From contig PUFA01000007.1 of the NCBI GenBank assembly GCA_003508835.1, forward strand, positions 17,321,001 through 17,385,000: a stretch of DNA of 64,000 bases, written 5' to 3'. The stretch comes from Eonycteris spelaea (Eukaryota > Chordata > Mammalia > Chiroptera > Pteropodidae). Positions 34,415-47,704 of this stretch are shown here, one piece after another (positions within the stretch are counted from its first letter, which is position 1; every line of letters starts with the position of its first letter). The position numbers and the translations under genes are program-made. The notes under the pieces were generated by a model. It worked only from the letters and a program-made list of their open reading frames with translations, made no database searches and was not told the DNA's origin.

Positions 34415-36384
34415 AGTTCCAATTAATGTAACAAAGTACTTCCAGAAAATAACAGGGCAGGACTTCCTCTGAACAGGCAATGGGCTTTCTTGTAAGACTG
34501 TCATTGGAGTTGTTCAAGCATGGGCTACAAGTTATGGTTAGATCTGAAGGTAGGCTTAGATTACATAAGCACTTCCCATTGCATTTTCCTGGTTAAATCC
34601 CCCCTGGTCCACTATAACAAAATGAGATGAGTAAGGGCAATGTAGTGGGTTTGTCCTATTAATTAGTTGAATCAAAAGCAAAAATCTTCAATTTATGATT
34701 CCTTCCTATATTTTTCACAATTATGATTTTCTTTTTTCTTTTTTTCTTTTTTACTTAGTAATGTTTTGAAATTTAAGCATCTGGCAAAATAAGTTGGAAC
34801 CACTCTATTGAGCCACTATATATTTATTCATTTTAATGACATGAAAGGTGGTAAATCTGGGACCTGCTAGACTAATGGCTTTGGAGAGCTCTTTGGACTC
34901 TTAAATTTCATGCTTTTATTAGAATATGTCAGCCTGGAGAAGTGCTTTCATGCAGATCAACAGAATGGTGTGATTGACGTTATTCAACCTTTCATAAAAC
35001 AAATCAGTTGTCTCAGACGATAACTGCAGAGAATGCTCCCAAAGTTTCCAAGTATAGCCTTTTTTAGAGAGCAAAATTCTAAAGTGAAATTGATGACATC
35101 TTACAAACACTCGCTCAAATGTTCTTTTACACAAACAAAACACAACATTGAGAAAATGTTAAAACTAAATTGCCAGCATCACTCACCAAAATCAACTATT
35201 TTGGAGGACCCTGCATACAGACCTATAGACCTGTGTCAAGCCATTTTTCATATGTAACTTCAGAGTCCTGGCAGGCCAGATTATTTTCCCTTAAGGTGCT
35301 ACTGACAAGCGATGCCATTAAAGTAAGCTTCAAGTCATAGAAGGGTGCCTCTAAGTGCCTGTGCAGTCAAATGCCACAGGATTTCAAATGGAAATGACAT
35401 GAATTAATTTCCTGAGAAGAACAAAAAGGGAAAATCAAGAAAAAAGGCAGCTTCTTGTAACACAATATGCAGACTAATGGCACCCACTGATTGATTGAAG
35501 TGTCAAAAATGCGCCTTTCAGATATAAATGAAGCTACTGAAAGAGTTTGGGGGCTCTCTACCCTATTTCTCATATTCATATGAAATATTACCAATAAAAT
35601 CAAGGTAAAAATTAGTCAGGTTTTTTTGGTATCTTTTACTTTTTTTCTACTCCAAAAGTTAACCTTTAGACAGTAGTCCCTGGGAGAAAGAGGCTAAGAC
35701 CTACCCAAAGGCATCTCATTGCACCAGAAATACGTGAAAATTCCTTATATTGACTTATAAAATCTTACTTTTCCTGGCTTCAACTTTATCTTACATTAGA
35801 TCCTCATGTACCTTAGTTTCTCTAGCCATACAGCGGACACTCATTCTGTGCTGACAGTAGGGTCTTGATACCAACTCTTCCCTCTGCCTAGCCCACCTCC
35901 TCCCTGGACTTTGTAGGCCCTGATGTCTGTGATCTTCTGAGAGAGGCTGTCATGCTCAAGCAGCTAAAATAGTTTTACCCCATCACCCTATTTTAATTGC
36001 ACACAGAACACTTAAATGATTGTCTTTTTCTTTTTGTCTTTTTGGACTTGTCCGCCTCTGCAGGGAAGGTGTATTCATGGGAGCGGGTTTATGGCTGTAT
36101 CCTCTACTCAGAATCCATAGACAAGATGCTGAAGGTTTTGAAAGAAGAGTGAAAAGGTTAAAAGTTAGATCTGCAAGCCAACTATATAGCACCGACAAGA
36201 AGGAAAGGTAGATGTCTGAGAAGGAGGAATGCTGTCCCTCTAGCAATTATTCTATAGTCACCCTTAGATAGGGATTAATTAAATGATGACTATGCATCCA
36301 TAGTCTTATATTCTGTCAAATACAAAAAAAAAAAAAAGAATTTATGTCCTACCTTTTTAGCTGTTCATATATAATATTCGGTGA
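34415..36384. other. AT-rich unassigned DNA
   Basis: No gene is visible. An A13-14 run lies near 36,324. 35,760-35,950 has an L2-like flavour (CTTAGTTTCTCTAGCCATAC, CCACCTCCTCCCTGGACTTT), too diverged to call. Confidence 0.5.
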
Positions 36385-36622
36385 AAGCTTGGCCACTTGA
36401 GTCTAATGCCTGAGATTTGAATATTGGCTCCACTACATCCTAGCTACGTAGCCTTGGGTAAGTTACTTCACCTCTTTAAGATTCAAATACCTCATCTAGC
36501 TTTGGTCACAACTATCAAACACAGTTATGAGGATTGGAATGGAATAATGCTTGTGAAACAGCTCAGGTACTGGCATCTAAAGAGCACTCAAGAAGTATTA
36601 GTGGTATTTGCTGTTATTCATA
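36385..36622 (+). mobile_element. MIR SINE, near full length
   Basis: The head-to-tail order is present: AAAGCTTGGCCACTTGAGTC, TTTGAATATTGGCTCCACTAC, TAGCTACGTAGCCTTGGGTAAG, TTACTTCACCTCTTTAAGATTC and ACAGCTCAGGTACTGGCATC. The 67-codon frame at 36424-36627 overlaps it and is not a gene. Confidence 0.8.
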
Positions 36623-36892
36623 AATAACAAAATTCATTTACTTATTTATTTATTTTGCTATCCCTTAACAATACAGCAAGTATGACAAAGAAAATGACCT
36701 CACTCTGTGCTCTTTGGGAAATTCTTGGTTGGTATCTAGACGTGTCTCATTCAACTATACAAATACATAATAAGATGAATATTAAAACTGTTTTTGGAAG
36801 TATATCAAAGAAAATGTCATTTTGTCCTTATGTTTTCTATAAAGATTTACTAATCTTATCTTTAAAAAAAGGTCAAACTTTTCTTCTCTTTT

Positions 36893-37010
36893 AAAATATG
36901 GTATGACCTTGAACTAATTGCTTTACCTTTCTGGGTCTCAGTTTCTCTTTTAAGTAAGTATTACAATTCCTAACACGACAACTGCTCACTTCATGGTAGT
37001 GAGATGAAAA
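36893..37010 (+). mobile_element. MIR core fragment
   Basis: ATGGTATGACCTTGAACTAATTGC and TTTCTGGGTCTCAGTTTCTC match the sense MIR core (GTGTGACCTTGGGCAAGTTAC, CTGGGCCTCAGTTTCC). Confidence 0.7.
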
Positions 37011-37064
37011 TTAGTTTCTCATATTCAAAACCAGAGTCATCTTCAAAACTTCCCTACATCCACA

Positions 37065-37096
37065 CATTCATTCATTTGTTCATTCATTCATTCATC
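37065..37096. repeat. (ATTC)n simple repeat
   Basis: A short tetranucleotide run, CATTCATTCATTTGTTCATTC and onward, with one variant unit. Confidence 0.85.
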
Positions 37097-37292
37097 AAGC
37101 TCTCTAGTCCTCCGTGGGTAGCGCTATGTGTGTGTCCCTTCCTGTACACTCCACATGCTTTCACTCCAGTTCGGACTCTGAACGCTTTGCCCTAGTCCCA
37201 GACCATCGTTTTAATCCCTGTTGTCTCCCTCCCCCAGTGAACACCGCTCACAGCTCATACATGACTGAGAACACCAGCTGCCAGTCGAGGCA

Positions 37293-37375
37293 GCAAGGAA
37301 CATTTATTGAGTGCTTACTATATGTCAGGCACTGTACTAAGCACTTTGCATGCATGATACTTTAACTACAGCCCC
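37293..37375 (-). mobile_element. MIR fragment
   Basis: GGAACATTTATTGAGTGCTTACTA, then ATGTCAGGCACTGTACTAAGC and ACTTTGCATGCATGATAC, is a well-preserved antisense MIR 3' half. Confidence 0.85.
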
Positions 37376-37464
37376 AAAGGTTGACATGCCCACATTCAGA
37401 GAATCTCATTAGCTACTTGATTATATCTACCTTCTTCACGACCTTATAATGTAGCCTTAACCTT

Positions 37465-37575
37465 GCTCTGCCCTTTACTATTTAATGACCTCAGGCAAGA
37501 TTTATAATTTCAAAAGACCCCAAATTCCTCATCTGTAACATAACAAAAATAATATTACAACCTCATATGGTTATT
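37465..37575 (+). mobile_element. MIR fragment
   Basis: TTGCTCTGCCCTTTACTATTTAATGACC, then AATTCCTCATCTGTAACATAAC and ATATTACAACCTCATATGG, is the sense MIR core. It directly abuts the following MER5A. Confidence 0.7.
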
Positions 37576-37798
37576 GCTGTGTTTCTTACTCGTGGCGCAG
37601 TTGGCATTTGGGGTCAAATAATTTTTTTGTTTCAGGGGGATGTTCTATGCATCATAGGACATTTAGCAGCATCCCCTCTACTCACTAGATGGCAGTATCC
37701 CTTCTCTCCCCCAGCTCCTTCCACTCCAATTTTGAAGATTAAAGGATCTTCAGACATTGATTAATTATCCCCTCACTACCAACATATTGGAAACTACT
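37576..37798. mobile_element. MER5A hAT-Charlie DNA transposon
   Basis: TTTCTTACTCGTGGCGCAGTTGG, then GCATCATAGGACATTTAGCAGC, ATCCCCTCTACTCACTAGATGGCAGT, CTTCAGACATTGATTAATTATCCCC and GGAAACTACT match MER5A from end to end, with decayed terminal inverted repeats. Confidence 0.85.
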
Positions 37799-37939
37799 AG
37801 AGTATTGGGATAAATAAATTAGATACTTTTAGATGATGGGCGTAAACAGTCCCTTTCAGTCTTTCATTCTTGGGACCATGGTGTACGTTCCCTGTTTTCC
37901 AGCAAGAGGTCTTGTGGCTCCCAAGATTTGTCATAGGTT

Positions 37940-38275
37940 TCCCTGCCTCCTTTGTGGTCCTTTCTGTTGAATACTCTCACACCCTACCTTTGCCTTGCAA
38001 ATTCTTACCCAGCCTTCAGAATACTTCTACCTGGTTTCCCCTAATTCTGCCCAGCTGAATGATATGTACTTTGACCATAATTTGTGCGCCTTAGCCATGC
38101 TCTTTACACTCTGCCATATGATGTAGTTATTGGTGCAACTGTATCATCTCTCATGTTGGTACTAAAAACTCCATGAAAATGAGTCTTTGTTTACTGTCTT
38201 TTTTGCCACTATAGACATGAGCTCAGTTCCTGGCATATATTAGTTGCTCATTAAATGTTTCTTAAATCGAATATA
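37940..38275 (+). mobile_element. L2 LINE 3' end
   Basis: TTGCAAATTCTTACCCAGCCTTCAGA, CTCCATGAAAATGAGTCTTTG and CAGTTCCTGGCATATATTAGTTGCTC, then ATTAAATGTTTCTTAAA, are the sense L2 landmarks in order. Part of an apoptotic reading frame of L2 ORF2 may remain further upstream but is unreadable. Confidence 0.75.
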
Positions 38276-38846
38276 GGACACAGAAGAAATAAATGATTTA
38301 TTAAAAGGCAAGGCCTCTGAATCTTAAACTAGAAACATTAGAGAATAAAAAATTTAAATTCTATTCAGATGCTCATTGAAATAATCAGATAATTGAGCCA
38401 ACAGAGGTTTATTGTTTCAATTATTCATGCCACTTCTCTTTGAACATATAGAAACAGCTGGGAAAGAATTATAGTTGTCATTTTAAAACTATTAAGTGAT
38501 TTGCCTATTGGTGGAATCTATATTCTTCTAGAAATGATTTATCTAATAAAATAGGGAGGGCCAAGGAGACAACTGCCTATGGGGAACGAAGCACGTTACA
38601 AGTGAAATTGAACTTTTCTCCCAACTATACCTGCTCTCTTAGAAAAGAGAACCCCTCCACACACATACACACGTGTTTGCTATGGTAGGAAATTCCCTTC
38701 TCTCCAAGAGTTTGAAATCTAGACAAGCTTATACACAGCCATTGTTATATGACGCAGTTGTGATAAAGTAGGAAAGAAACTGATCTATTTGGAAACATGG
38801 GTTAAAGACTCAACATTACCACTTAATAGCATTGTGATGACTTGGA

Positions 38847-39028
38847 GGAATAATGGCCTCCCAAAGGTGTCCAGACCCTAATCCCCAGAACCTGCAGATG
38901 TGTCATCTTATGTGGTAAATGGGATCTTGCAGGTGTGAATGAGTCAGGATTTTGAGATGGAGAGATTATCCTGGATTATCTAGGTGGGCCCAATGTAATC
39001 ACAATGATCCTTAGGAAGGAAAAGAATA
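38847..39028 (+). mobile_element. MLT1-type MaLR LTR, 5' part
   Basis: AATGGCCTCCCAAAGGTGTCC, CTAATCCCCAGAACCTGCAG, ATGGGATCTTGCAGGTGTGA and GATTATCTAGGTGGGCCCAATG, then AATCACAATGATCCTTAG, match the MLT1 sense 5' half. The 3' half is missing. Confidence 0.85.
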
Positions 39029-39194
39029 TTAACTGTTCTTACTTAACTTGCTCATATTTAAAAAATTAGAATAAAATAGTACTATAGCCTTAGAGGGTTT
39101 TTTCAGGGTTAAATAGATATGCAAAATTAAAATAGGCAAAGTTAATATATGTGAATTATTTTCATGTGCGAACATGATTTGGCCATTCCCATTA

Positions 39195-39635
39195 TTATTT
39201 TAATGGTTTGATTGAGATATAATCCATATACATGAATTTACTCATTTAAATGTACAGATCAATGAATTTTAGTAATTCACAATTGTGCAACCATACCACA
39301 GAATTTTGCACCTCAAGAAGAAACACCCTACCCATTGGTGGTCATTCCCCATTGTCCTCACACTGCTTTAGGGGACCATTAATCTGCTCTCTGTTTCTAT
39401 AGATTTACTGATTCGATATTCAAAATGATACAGACTGGATCCATATATTCATATTCAATATTTCATATAAATGACATCATATCATATGTGATCTTTTCTG
39501 TCTTGTTTCTTTTATTGAGCATAATGTTCTCAAGGTTCGGCCATGTCATAGGACAGACATACCAGTATTTATTTCTTTTCATTGCCAAGTACTATCCCAT
39601 TGTATGGATAAACTACATTTTATTCCAGTTATTAT
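39195..39635 (-). mobile_element. L1 3' UTR, old L1M, antisense
   Basis: TTTGATTGAGATATAATCCATA, AATTGTGCAACCATACCACAG, AAGAAACACCCTACCCATTGG, GGGACCATTAATCTGCTCTCTG and ATTGAGCATAATGTTCTCAAGG are landmarks of antisense L1M 3' UTR. The 70-codon frame at 39425-39637 lies in it. Confidence 0.85.
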
Positions 39636-40429
39636 GACTGCAGATAGACTGCTTTTGTCTGTGGAGGAGGGAAAGAAAGAAGCAGAGATGTGAACTTAAT
39701 GACTGTCCAGCAACCCAGAAGAAACAAGAAATTATATTTGACTAGAGCAGGGAAAGAGTGGTTTGAATTAAGCTGACAATTTTCTAGATACATGCCAGAA
39801 CTCACATGCTTCCTAGGGCTGACCCTGCGTGGGGTCCGAGGTAAAACAAGTGACTCCTTCATTCTGTAAGAGGCAAGCTAATGCCGGAGAAATTCCTGCT
39901 TTCTCACTAGTCCTGTTAGAATGGGCAAGTCTTAAACCCTTGAAATGTCAGTTTCCTCCAAACATCCCCCCACCTTCCACTTCTCCCCTCCAGCCCTAGG
40001 CTTACCTCACAGGCCCTTTGTGGAGAACGTATATTAATGAAGGTAAAAGTATTTTATTAATGAGAACATATTTTTTAAAGTGCTTTGTGCTAGAGGCATT
40101 TAGAAATGTTTCAGATGACCAAAGAATGCTTTAGAGATCCTTAAATTCCTTAGGAATTAACAAATAAATAAAGAACAAATCAGGACCCCCAGCTAGCTAC
40201 GTGGTTTGCTGAAAATGTATTCTAATAGATGCTGGTACCTTTGCAGTAGGACCCTATCCTAGTCATCTCTGTACCAATCGGCATGTCTAATTTCTAGGAT
40301 GTAGTAATATCTCAATAAATTCATTTGGTAGATGCAAAAGAACCAATATCGTATTATAGTTTATCAATCAGTGTGTGCATGCCTGTATGCTATTCTTCTC
40401 AATAAAATAGTTAAGAGGTATTCTTGACA

Positions 40430-40610
40430 ATAACCTAGCTTACATTTAATGAGCATGTGCTATGTGCCCGTGTGCTAAGTTCTTTGCATGCATAGACTTG
40501 CAATAATCCTCCTTTTATAAAAGACTTAAAGGCAAGAGAAATAAGTAACTTTTAAAGTTTTAAATATAATTCACAAAGCTGGACTTTAAGCCCGTTTGAT
40601 CTAAAGCCAA
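40430..40610 (-). mobile_element. MIR SINE relic
   Basis: TTACATTTAATGAGCATGTGCTATGTGCC, then GTGCTAAGTTCTTTGCATGC and AGAGAAATAAGTAACTTTTAA, match antisense MIR. Confidence 0.8.
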
Positions 40611-40939
40611 AGCTTAAAAAGGATTTGGTTTATTTTTATTTATTAGAATTAAGTACAATAATTACATATTATCTCGTATACAAAGACTTATAGATTCTAA
40701 AGAAAGGATCTGGGAGGGGTGTTGTTTTATTTTGTTTAGACTCCACTTAGAAATATTGAGAAACCTACACATACATTCTGATATTCAATCCTCACTGAAG
40801 GGTTCACCTGAGCTGTTTCCTAATTCAGACTATATTCCTCAAAAAAACTGAGAACTCTTCAGATCCTTTGTGTCATTATCTCTGCCAAAAAAAAAAAGTC
40901 TCCATATTATGTGCACCATACTTTATTCTGTCATTTTTA

Positions 40940-41265
40940 CCCAAACTTTTAAAACCTCAACTCATCCATGAAATCTTCTGTGATCTAGGCGGAAGCCACC
41001 CAGACATTCTGTTAATATCTTCATGTGATTGATATTTCTCTCCTGCAGCGTGGCAAGATAGCATATGCGTATATGTGGGCAAGCATATATCTTTATGTTA
41101 ATGTGCATCTGTCTCTCAATCTCTTACCATACACTATTAAGACATTAAGCTCCCAGGGTGAGCCTTGCTTCCCTCCACAGACGAGGACGTTTTCACCCGG
41201 CTGACTCCAGTGCCGAGCTGTTGGCATGATGTATATGTTCAGTAAACATTATTGAATGAGTGAGC
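40940..41265 (+). mobile_element. L2 LINE 3' end relic
   Basis: CTCAACTCATCCATGAAATCTTC, CATTAAGCTCCCAGGGTGAGCC, GTATATGTTCAGTAAACATT and ATTGAATGAGTGAGC follow the sense L2 3' layout, ending in the (GAATGA)-type tail. Confidence 0.7.
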
Positions 41266-43179
41266 TCAGTGACGACTGTGACAATCTTGAAGGAAAATCT
41301 CGCACACGAAGAAATTAAGATCATGGACAAATAACTGAAGGGAGCTGCCTTCTCGAGTATTTTATTTTTATGTATTCACAGCTGAAAAAGCATTGCGGAA
41401 CAGCTGAGACTTAGCAGGTAATTTTCATTTGCCTCTGTTTTACAAATGATTACACAACCAAATACACCATACTTAGGTGTGCTTTCCTCCTTCAGATACG
41501 ATACTATAATAGGAATATATTATTTGTGCATACTTTCTCTTTCAAAGCTATGGAATTCATTATATCTTGCTAATTTACCATGGATGTATTCCTTGAGTTA
41601 TGGCAAAAGAAAATGAAAGCTGAACAATGAGCTCTCACTCACCAACTCCTTTCTTTGTTATTAAAAAAAAAAAAGTCTGAAAAAATCAAAATTCTGAGTC
41701 CTGTGAGACACTGCTTGATTCTATCGATGACAGTCTTTAAAATTATTATTGTTACTTTAAACACAGTCACAGTAAAAACATTATAATGTATTCCATTCCG
41801 CACAGAGTCAAAGAGCTGCTGAAGCTTAAGAAGATTTGCATCGCACTGCTAGATTTTCATTTCATACCCTCTCCTTTCTATTTGAATGCCCTCGACAAGT
41901 TATTTAGCTTCTCCTTTCTCTGTGACTATTACTGGCCATTATTTTTATGGTAATAGTAATGATAAATGGACTGGGATGAGCAGACCCCTCCATAAACGAA
42001 CAATGCAAAACCTCTTTAAAAAGGGATTCCTAACCTTTTATGGCCCTTACACAGGTACAATCTAAGAAAACTAAGAGAACAGCAATTTCTAGGGAGCCTC
42101 AGCTAAGGGCAGCTTCCGTTTTAAGCTTAGGGGGACAGGACCCCTCCTTTTGCCTCAGGTTACTAACTGCTCCGTGCAGCAGTATGGGGTGGTTCCAGTA
42201 TTCTAGGGTGGGTCAGCACTCTGGATGGAAGGGGAGGGGGCTTACTGTGAAAGGCATTCACTTGAGTATTTAGCTGCCCCAAGGACGTAATAGTAGTTCT
42301 ACACACGGTCGAGGTCTCCCAAGCAATACCTCGGCTTCTTTCCTGAGCTCTTTTCCTTACATATTGCAGGACTGAAGAACTGTGAGTCTGTCACTTTATT
42401 CACTCTACAACTCATGCACTCTGTCACTCAGCCCAATTCCGTACCATACCAGAAGTAATTTGGGCTTGACTTGCTTGCTGATGGCAACGTGTGTTATGGT
42501 CTTTTCCTTTCAACTATCTTCAGTGTATCTTTTCAATCCCTACCCGGGAATTATATCTCCCTTCTCTTGTTTAGTCTGATTTGTAAATGATCAATTATAT
42601 TAGTTTGAGCCCTTCCCCCATCCTTTTATCATATTGCTGCAGCACAGCCTTTCACTTCTATGATTTATAACAATAAAAGATAAGAGGTAAGAGATATTGT
42701 CACTGTTGTAAACTAGGACAACAGGAATCACAGCTAATCCCATTCCCAGGAAAACGTAGGTTCACAGATCCACCTCCTTCAAGGCCTCCTTCTGGAGTGA
42801 AAACAATATGAATTAAAGGAGGTTGTATGTGGGTGTGTCTTTTAATAGAAATAGAGGTCACTATGTTCTTTAAAGAACTGTCCTCAGTTTGCAATTTATT
42901 TAATTCTCTCAATTTATGCACTATACGTCTATTTCTCCTTTAAAAAAAGAACATATAAAAAGAATAAGCCATAATTTCATACTCAGATATTTTCTACACA
43001 TAATGCATAATATAAGTAATATATACATTATTACTATCACATTAACCTAATTTTCTATAATCAGATTTTAAATATGTGTGAATATATTCCCATGCTATAC
43101 AGTCAGAGTAGCAGCATCATTCCTGATGATGATACCAATAGGCCATATTATAACAAGTCCTTTATTTTCAGGCATTTAG
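41266..43179. other. Unassigned DNA
   Basis: No gene recognised. An A13 run lies near 41,661. Frames at 42040-42273, 42382-42579 and 42700-42921 have no domains. The 42,040-42,250 patch is somewhat GC-richer but not CpG-dense. Confidence 0.5.
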
Positions 43180-43425
43180 TTCTCATATATGGAAACTATT
43201 TATAATGCTCCAATGATCATGCGTATATACATCATTCATTGTCCGCTGATTTCTGATTTCTTTAAGATAAATCTTAGAAAAGGAAATGTTAGGGCAGGGG
43301 CAGCACATTTTAAAGTTTTTGATAACATGACATATTGGTCTTCAGAAGGGTTACATCAACTTATACTCCATAGCAGTTTATAAACATCTTCTCTATACTC
43401 ATGCCACTACTGAGTGTTCAATTCA
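43180..43425 (-). mobile_element. L1M 3' UTR fragment, antisense
   Basis: AATGTTAGGGCAGGGGCAGC, GATAACATGACATATTGGTC and TTCAGAAGGGTTACATCAACTT, then ATACTCCATAGCAGTTTAT, resemble antisense L1M text (CATATTGCCAAATTGCC, CCAGAAAGGTTGTACCAATTT, ACTCCCACCAGCAGTGTAT). Confidence 0.6.
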
Positions 43426-46400
43426 ATTTCTAACTTAAAGAGTGAGGAGGAGGCATCCATAGGGCTTGAGATGTCCTGAGTAGGGTCACATCGGATTTAT
43501 GGTACAAAGGTTTTAATGATGCCGAGTCATGGGGATGTGGACATGTTTATTTCTATTACTAAGAATCTCTGAATCAGATCTAATAAGTATTTCAGTCACT
43601 ACCAACATAGCCACATTTGAGAGACAACCTGAATTGGAGGGAAAAAATATATATAATATTTAAATAAAAAATTCCATGGATGTGATAATAGCAAATGTCC
43701 CTTTAGTTCTCTTTAAATTGAGGCAATAACATTGTTTCACTTGAAATTACCTATTTCATTTTAGACACTGGGGATCTAATTTACAGATATGTTTCCTGGA
43801 ATAAATGAAACACTATCTGTTTCTTAATAAAATGTCAGTCATGAAAGAGTAACCACTGCCACTTAACCATGTAGATATGTACTTTTTGTATATGAATCAC
43901 AAACTCGGCAAGGCTATTTGGAATTTTACTTGTTCCAGTCTCTTGTTCGTGTTTAATCACGTTTCACAAAATACTCTCAGTCCCTTAACAAGGAGAAGTC
44001 AGAAATAAACTTAAATAAACTGATAGGGCCATTTTGTATGAAGATAACAATTCCAAATGGGACAGACATTTGCATGTCAGCACTTAGGCACAAAAGAAGT
44101 GCAAGAACTATATAGTTAATCAGAAGAGAGGTTATTTTCTGATATCCCCTAATATTGCAATGTTTTGTAAAAGGTTCTTGGAAAATTAACCTGAATATTC
44201 AACCATTCTTTTAGAACTGTTATCTGTTCATTTTACTAACTGATTCTAAATGTGATTAGAAACTCATAAACCTCAAGGCAAAATTAAGGTTGGAAAGCTC
44301 CCACATGATCTGATTTTATTACGCTATGATTGTTGGTACCCAGAAACCTGATAGCTTTAAACTATTGAGACAAATTCTTTAGGGTAGATCCATCAGGAAT
44401 GGATAGAGCTTTCTCTTGTTTCCTGTGCTATTTATTTAGTTTTATTTTGGTTTCCTAATATGCTAAAAGAATGATGATATGAAGGTTTTGGAGATATGAG
44501 AAAAAGACAACACTGTCATTGACTCATTCTGAAATAGAAAGACAAACACATATATTTTAGAAAATAGTCAGATATTCATAATTAATTATTCTTTACGTAT
44601 TATATTTAACTAACATTTACTAAATATCAATGATGAGAATATCTTTGGTTAAACTTAATCTGGAGGAATCCTGAGCTATTAAATTAGGGTTCTAAAAAGG
44701 ATTTGCATTGATTTCTTCCTGGAGTGGGAAGCCCCGCTCACCTAGGAGGACACTTTATCCCTCGTTGAAAGTCTCCATTTTAAGAGGTATTTTTAGGTAT
44801 GGCTCCCTAGAGAAATCCAGTCTTTCTATTTCCTATTACTCTTTCTCTCTTTTAGCATAATATTTTTCATCTTGGGTACTAGTTAATTCCTCTTTCTTGA
44901 AAGTGTTTTACTTTCCCAGTACTTAATTATAGCTGGGTGTCTAGTCTGGCATCCCAGCAGAAGAAAACCATGGTTCCAAATTCTAGAGCTGAAAACAAAC
45001 TATCTATTTATCCTATTGCTCTCCAATTCATACCTCACTGACAACAGAAGACAAGACAAGCAAGTTCCTTAATTTGTGCATTTGTTGTCATACTTCCTGA
45101 TTCCCAAAACCTTTTACATCGTCTATCTAGGGACTAAAATGTGTTGGTCCACCCTACATGCTCCCAAGAACTGTATTTTCCTTTCCGGTCCTCTTCCATG
45201 GTTTCATTAGTTCAAGCCTAGTTTTAGACACTCAATACCAAGGTTATAACACTGTACTGTTTGGGGTTAATTTAGCAAGCAGACAATTTTAAATAAAAGC
45301 ATTTCTATTCCATACTTGACTGGCATAGATGGGAGAAACCAGGTTCCTCTTTTGAACATCTGATGTTCATGTTCCTGCAAGAGCAGAGGTTTAGTGACAA
45401 GGAATAGCCCTTTCTTTCAATGAGAACACAAGATAATTCAGGACCCTTATAGACTTAATCATACTTTCAAGCTTACATAATAACTTGAAGAAGTATAAGT
45501 TCTGACTGTCAAATTTAAAGGGTCGATCAGTTTAGTAGGCCTCAACTTTCTTTAAAGGATATATATAAGAGACCTTCACTAATAATTAACTTTCTCAATG
45601 TGCTAGTCCACACATGTTTGTGGAATACTCATGTTAACAGGTGGTATACCATCTATGCAAGAAAGCAGTGAGTATTAAATAATGTCAAAATCCACACCTC
45701 TTCCCTGATGAGAGCTCTATCTCATGGGTTTTTTCCCATGGTATATATTTATGATAGAGTGGTAAATCCAGATGACGCCCTTCCATTATAGAAGACAAAA
45801 CTTTCCAATCCATTATAAGGCTTTTTCTTTGCTACTTGAGTAAAACTAAGGGGAGGATGAAAACACCTAAATTTTGACCAAATCAAATGACTAAAATAAA
45901 TCAATTTTTTTTCTTGCATGATCTTGAACCTCAGATGAAGAACAAATGTGAAAGGAACGGGGTCCATTCATTCGACAGGCACATCTGGTTGAAAATACTA
46001 AGTGGGTCTGCTACTAGGAACATCTACAGATGCTTGGCTTGGTTCATACTCCTGTACCAAGCCTAGTATGTTACTTTTCTTAAAGCTTATATTCTTCTCT
46101 ATACTTTTTAGTAAGTTTTCTTTCCTTGGTTTTATTTTTGCCAGCAAATAAATCCAAGTGACATAGACAAGTTATTAAATTACAATTACAAATTCCAATT
46201 GAGACAAGTCCACTGAGTTAGTGAAGGTCACTTACTACCTAGATAAACTAGTCCCTCTGCAACCTTTTACAGAATAATTTAATAGTATGCTTGAAAATTA
46301 AAAATTATTATACTAATGATTTCTCTTTTTTTTAATAACTAAAACCACATACTCCAGTGGTCTACCGTATGGTCATCTGCTCTATGACAATACAGACAAC

Positions 46401-47704
46401 ATATCCATTGTGAATCTAAAAACATATGACTTTAATAGGCAATTGGCAAAATTTCTGCCAAGAATCTGGCTTGTTTCTTAAAGCAGGAGAAATCACAGTG
46501 CCTCCATGACTCAGGAGGAATTCTCTCGGTGTGTTACTAGGTTAAGAAAATCCTGATGCAAACTCTAAAGAGTCCTTCTTGTTGGCAGGTCACTCCTATT
46601 CCTCAGTGATGTAAGGGAAGAATACTTATTCCCTACTTATGTATATATTTTTTTCTGTGTGAAGAATACTCTATCATATTAGCTCTCCTGGACTATTTTT
46701 GCTCATTTTACTCTCTCCTTGCCTTGTTCATTAGGTTATTAATTTGATTGGTGAACTTGGGAGCAAGGCTTTGTCAGTTGTAGTTTAACTCATTCTCTAT
46801 CTTTAGGGCAGGCTGCTTACAGATGCATTGGAGCCTGCTACTCCTCACTGAAAATTTTGGAGGGCAGGCTGCCATGTTAGAGGAGCCAGCAGTTCCCAGC
46901 ACTTCCTGGAACTGGGTAGGTAAATCTATCTAGGGATGGAGTTCAATGTTAGGAGCCTATTTTTTTTTGCCACGCACTGAAACAACACTCCCATATGTTA
47001 ACTACATCATTAATAAAAGTGGTATCTGGCTCTCCATTTATTTGTCTATTGTTTTGACTTATTAAACCTCACTTTGTTCTGAACTTGGGCAGCTAGAATG
47101 GAAATAGATTAGTAGGAGTTAGAACTTACCTTATCAAAATCTTTCCAACAGGTCCTAATCTTTCTGAGAAAACCCAAAGAAATTAAAGAAGTACTCTGGA
47201 TTTCTGCAGATGATGTTTCTTTTATACCTAGAATAAGACAACACACATAGTATCTTTTTAAATCATATTATACACATGAAAAGAAATTTAGGGTTAGGCA
47301 TTCCTGCCTCGCACACTTCTCCAATCAGATTTAGTCATTTGAAATGATGCAACATTAATTTTTCTAGTATAGATATATAGATAATAATATAGATAGAAAG
47401 TAAATATACATATTTACTTTATTCATCCTAGATTTGCTAGCCTTTCATTTGTCAATGCTCATTGCACTGTTATTAAAATGTGTCCTATGTATTTCACTGA
47501 AGAAATTTTCTATCTACCAATAACTTGTACATAATTTGAAAGACTTTTTGATCTCACCTCATCCCTCTGTTGTGAGCTTGAAACAATAGATAATCAATTT
47601 GTTTCTACCATAATAGCCTAATGGACATAAAAAAAAAACTAGAAAATACACATATGATTTATAGATTCCTCAGTTTTATATAGCCACAAGAAAATAAGTT
47701 AATA
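43426..47704. other. Long AT-rich stretch, nothing identified
   Basis: About 4.3 kb without a repeat or gene I can name. Several TATA-rich strings (43,650-43,670; 47,370-47,410) occur. The only open frame offered (45749-45967, minus) has no domain. Confidence 0.5.
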
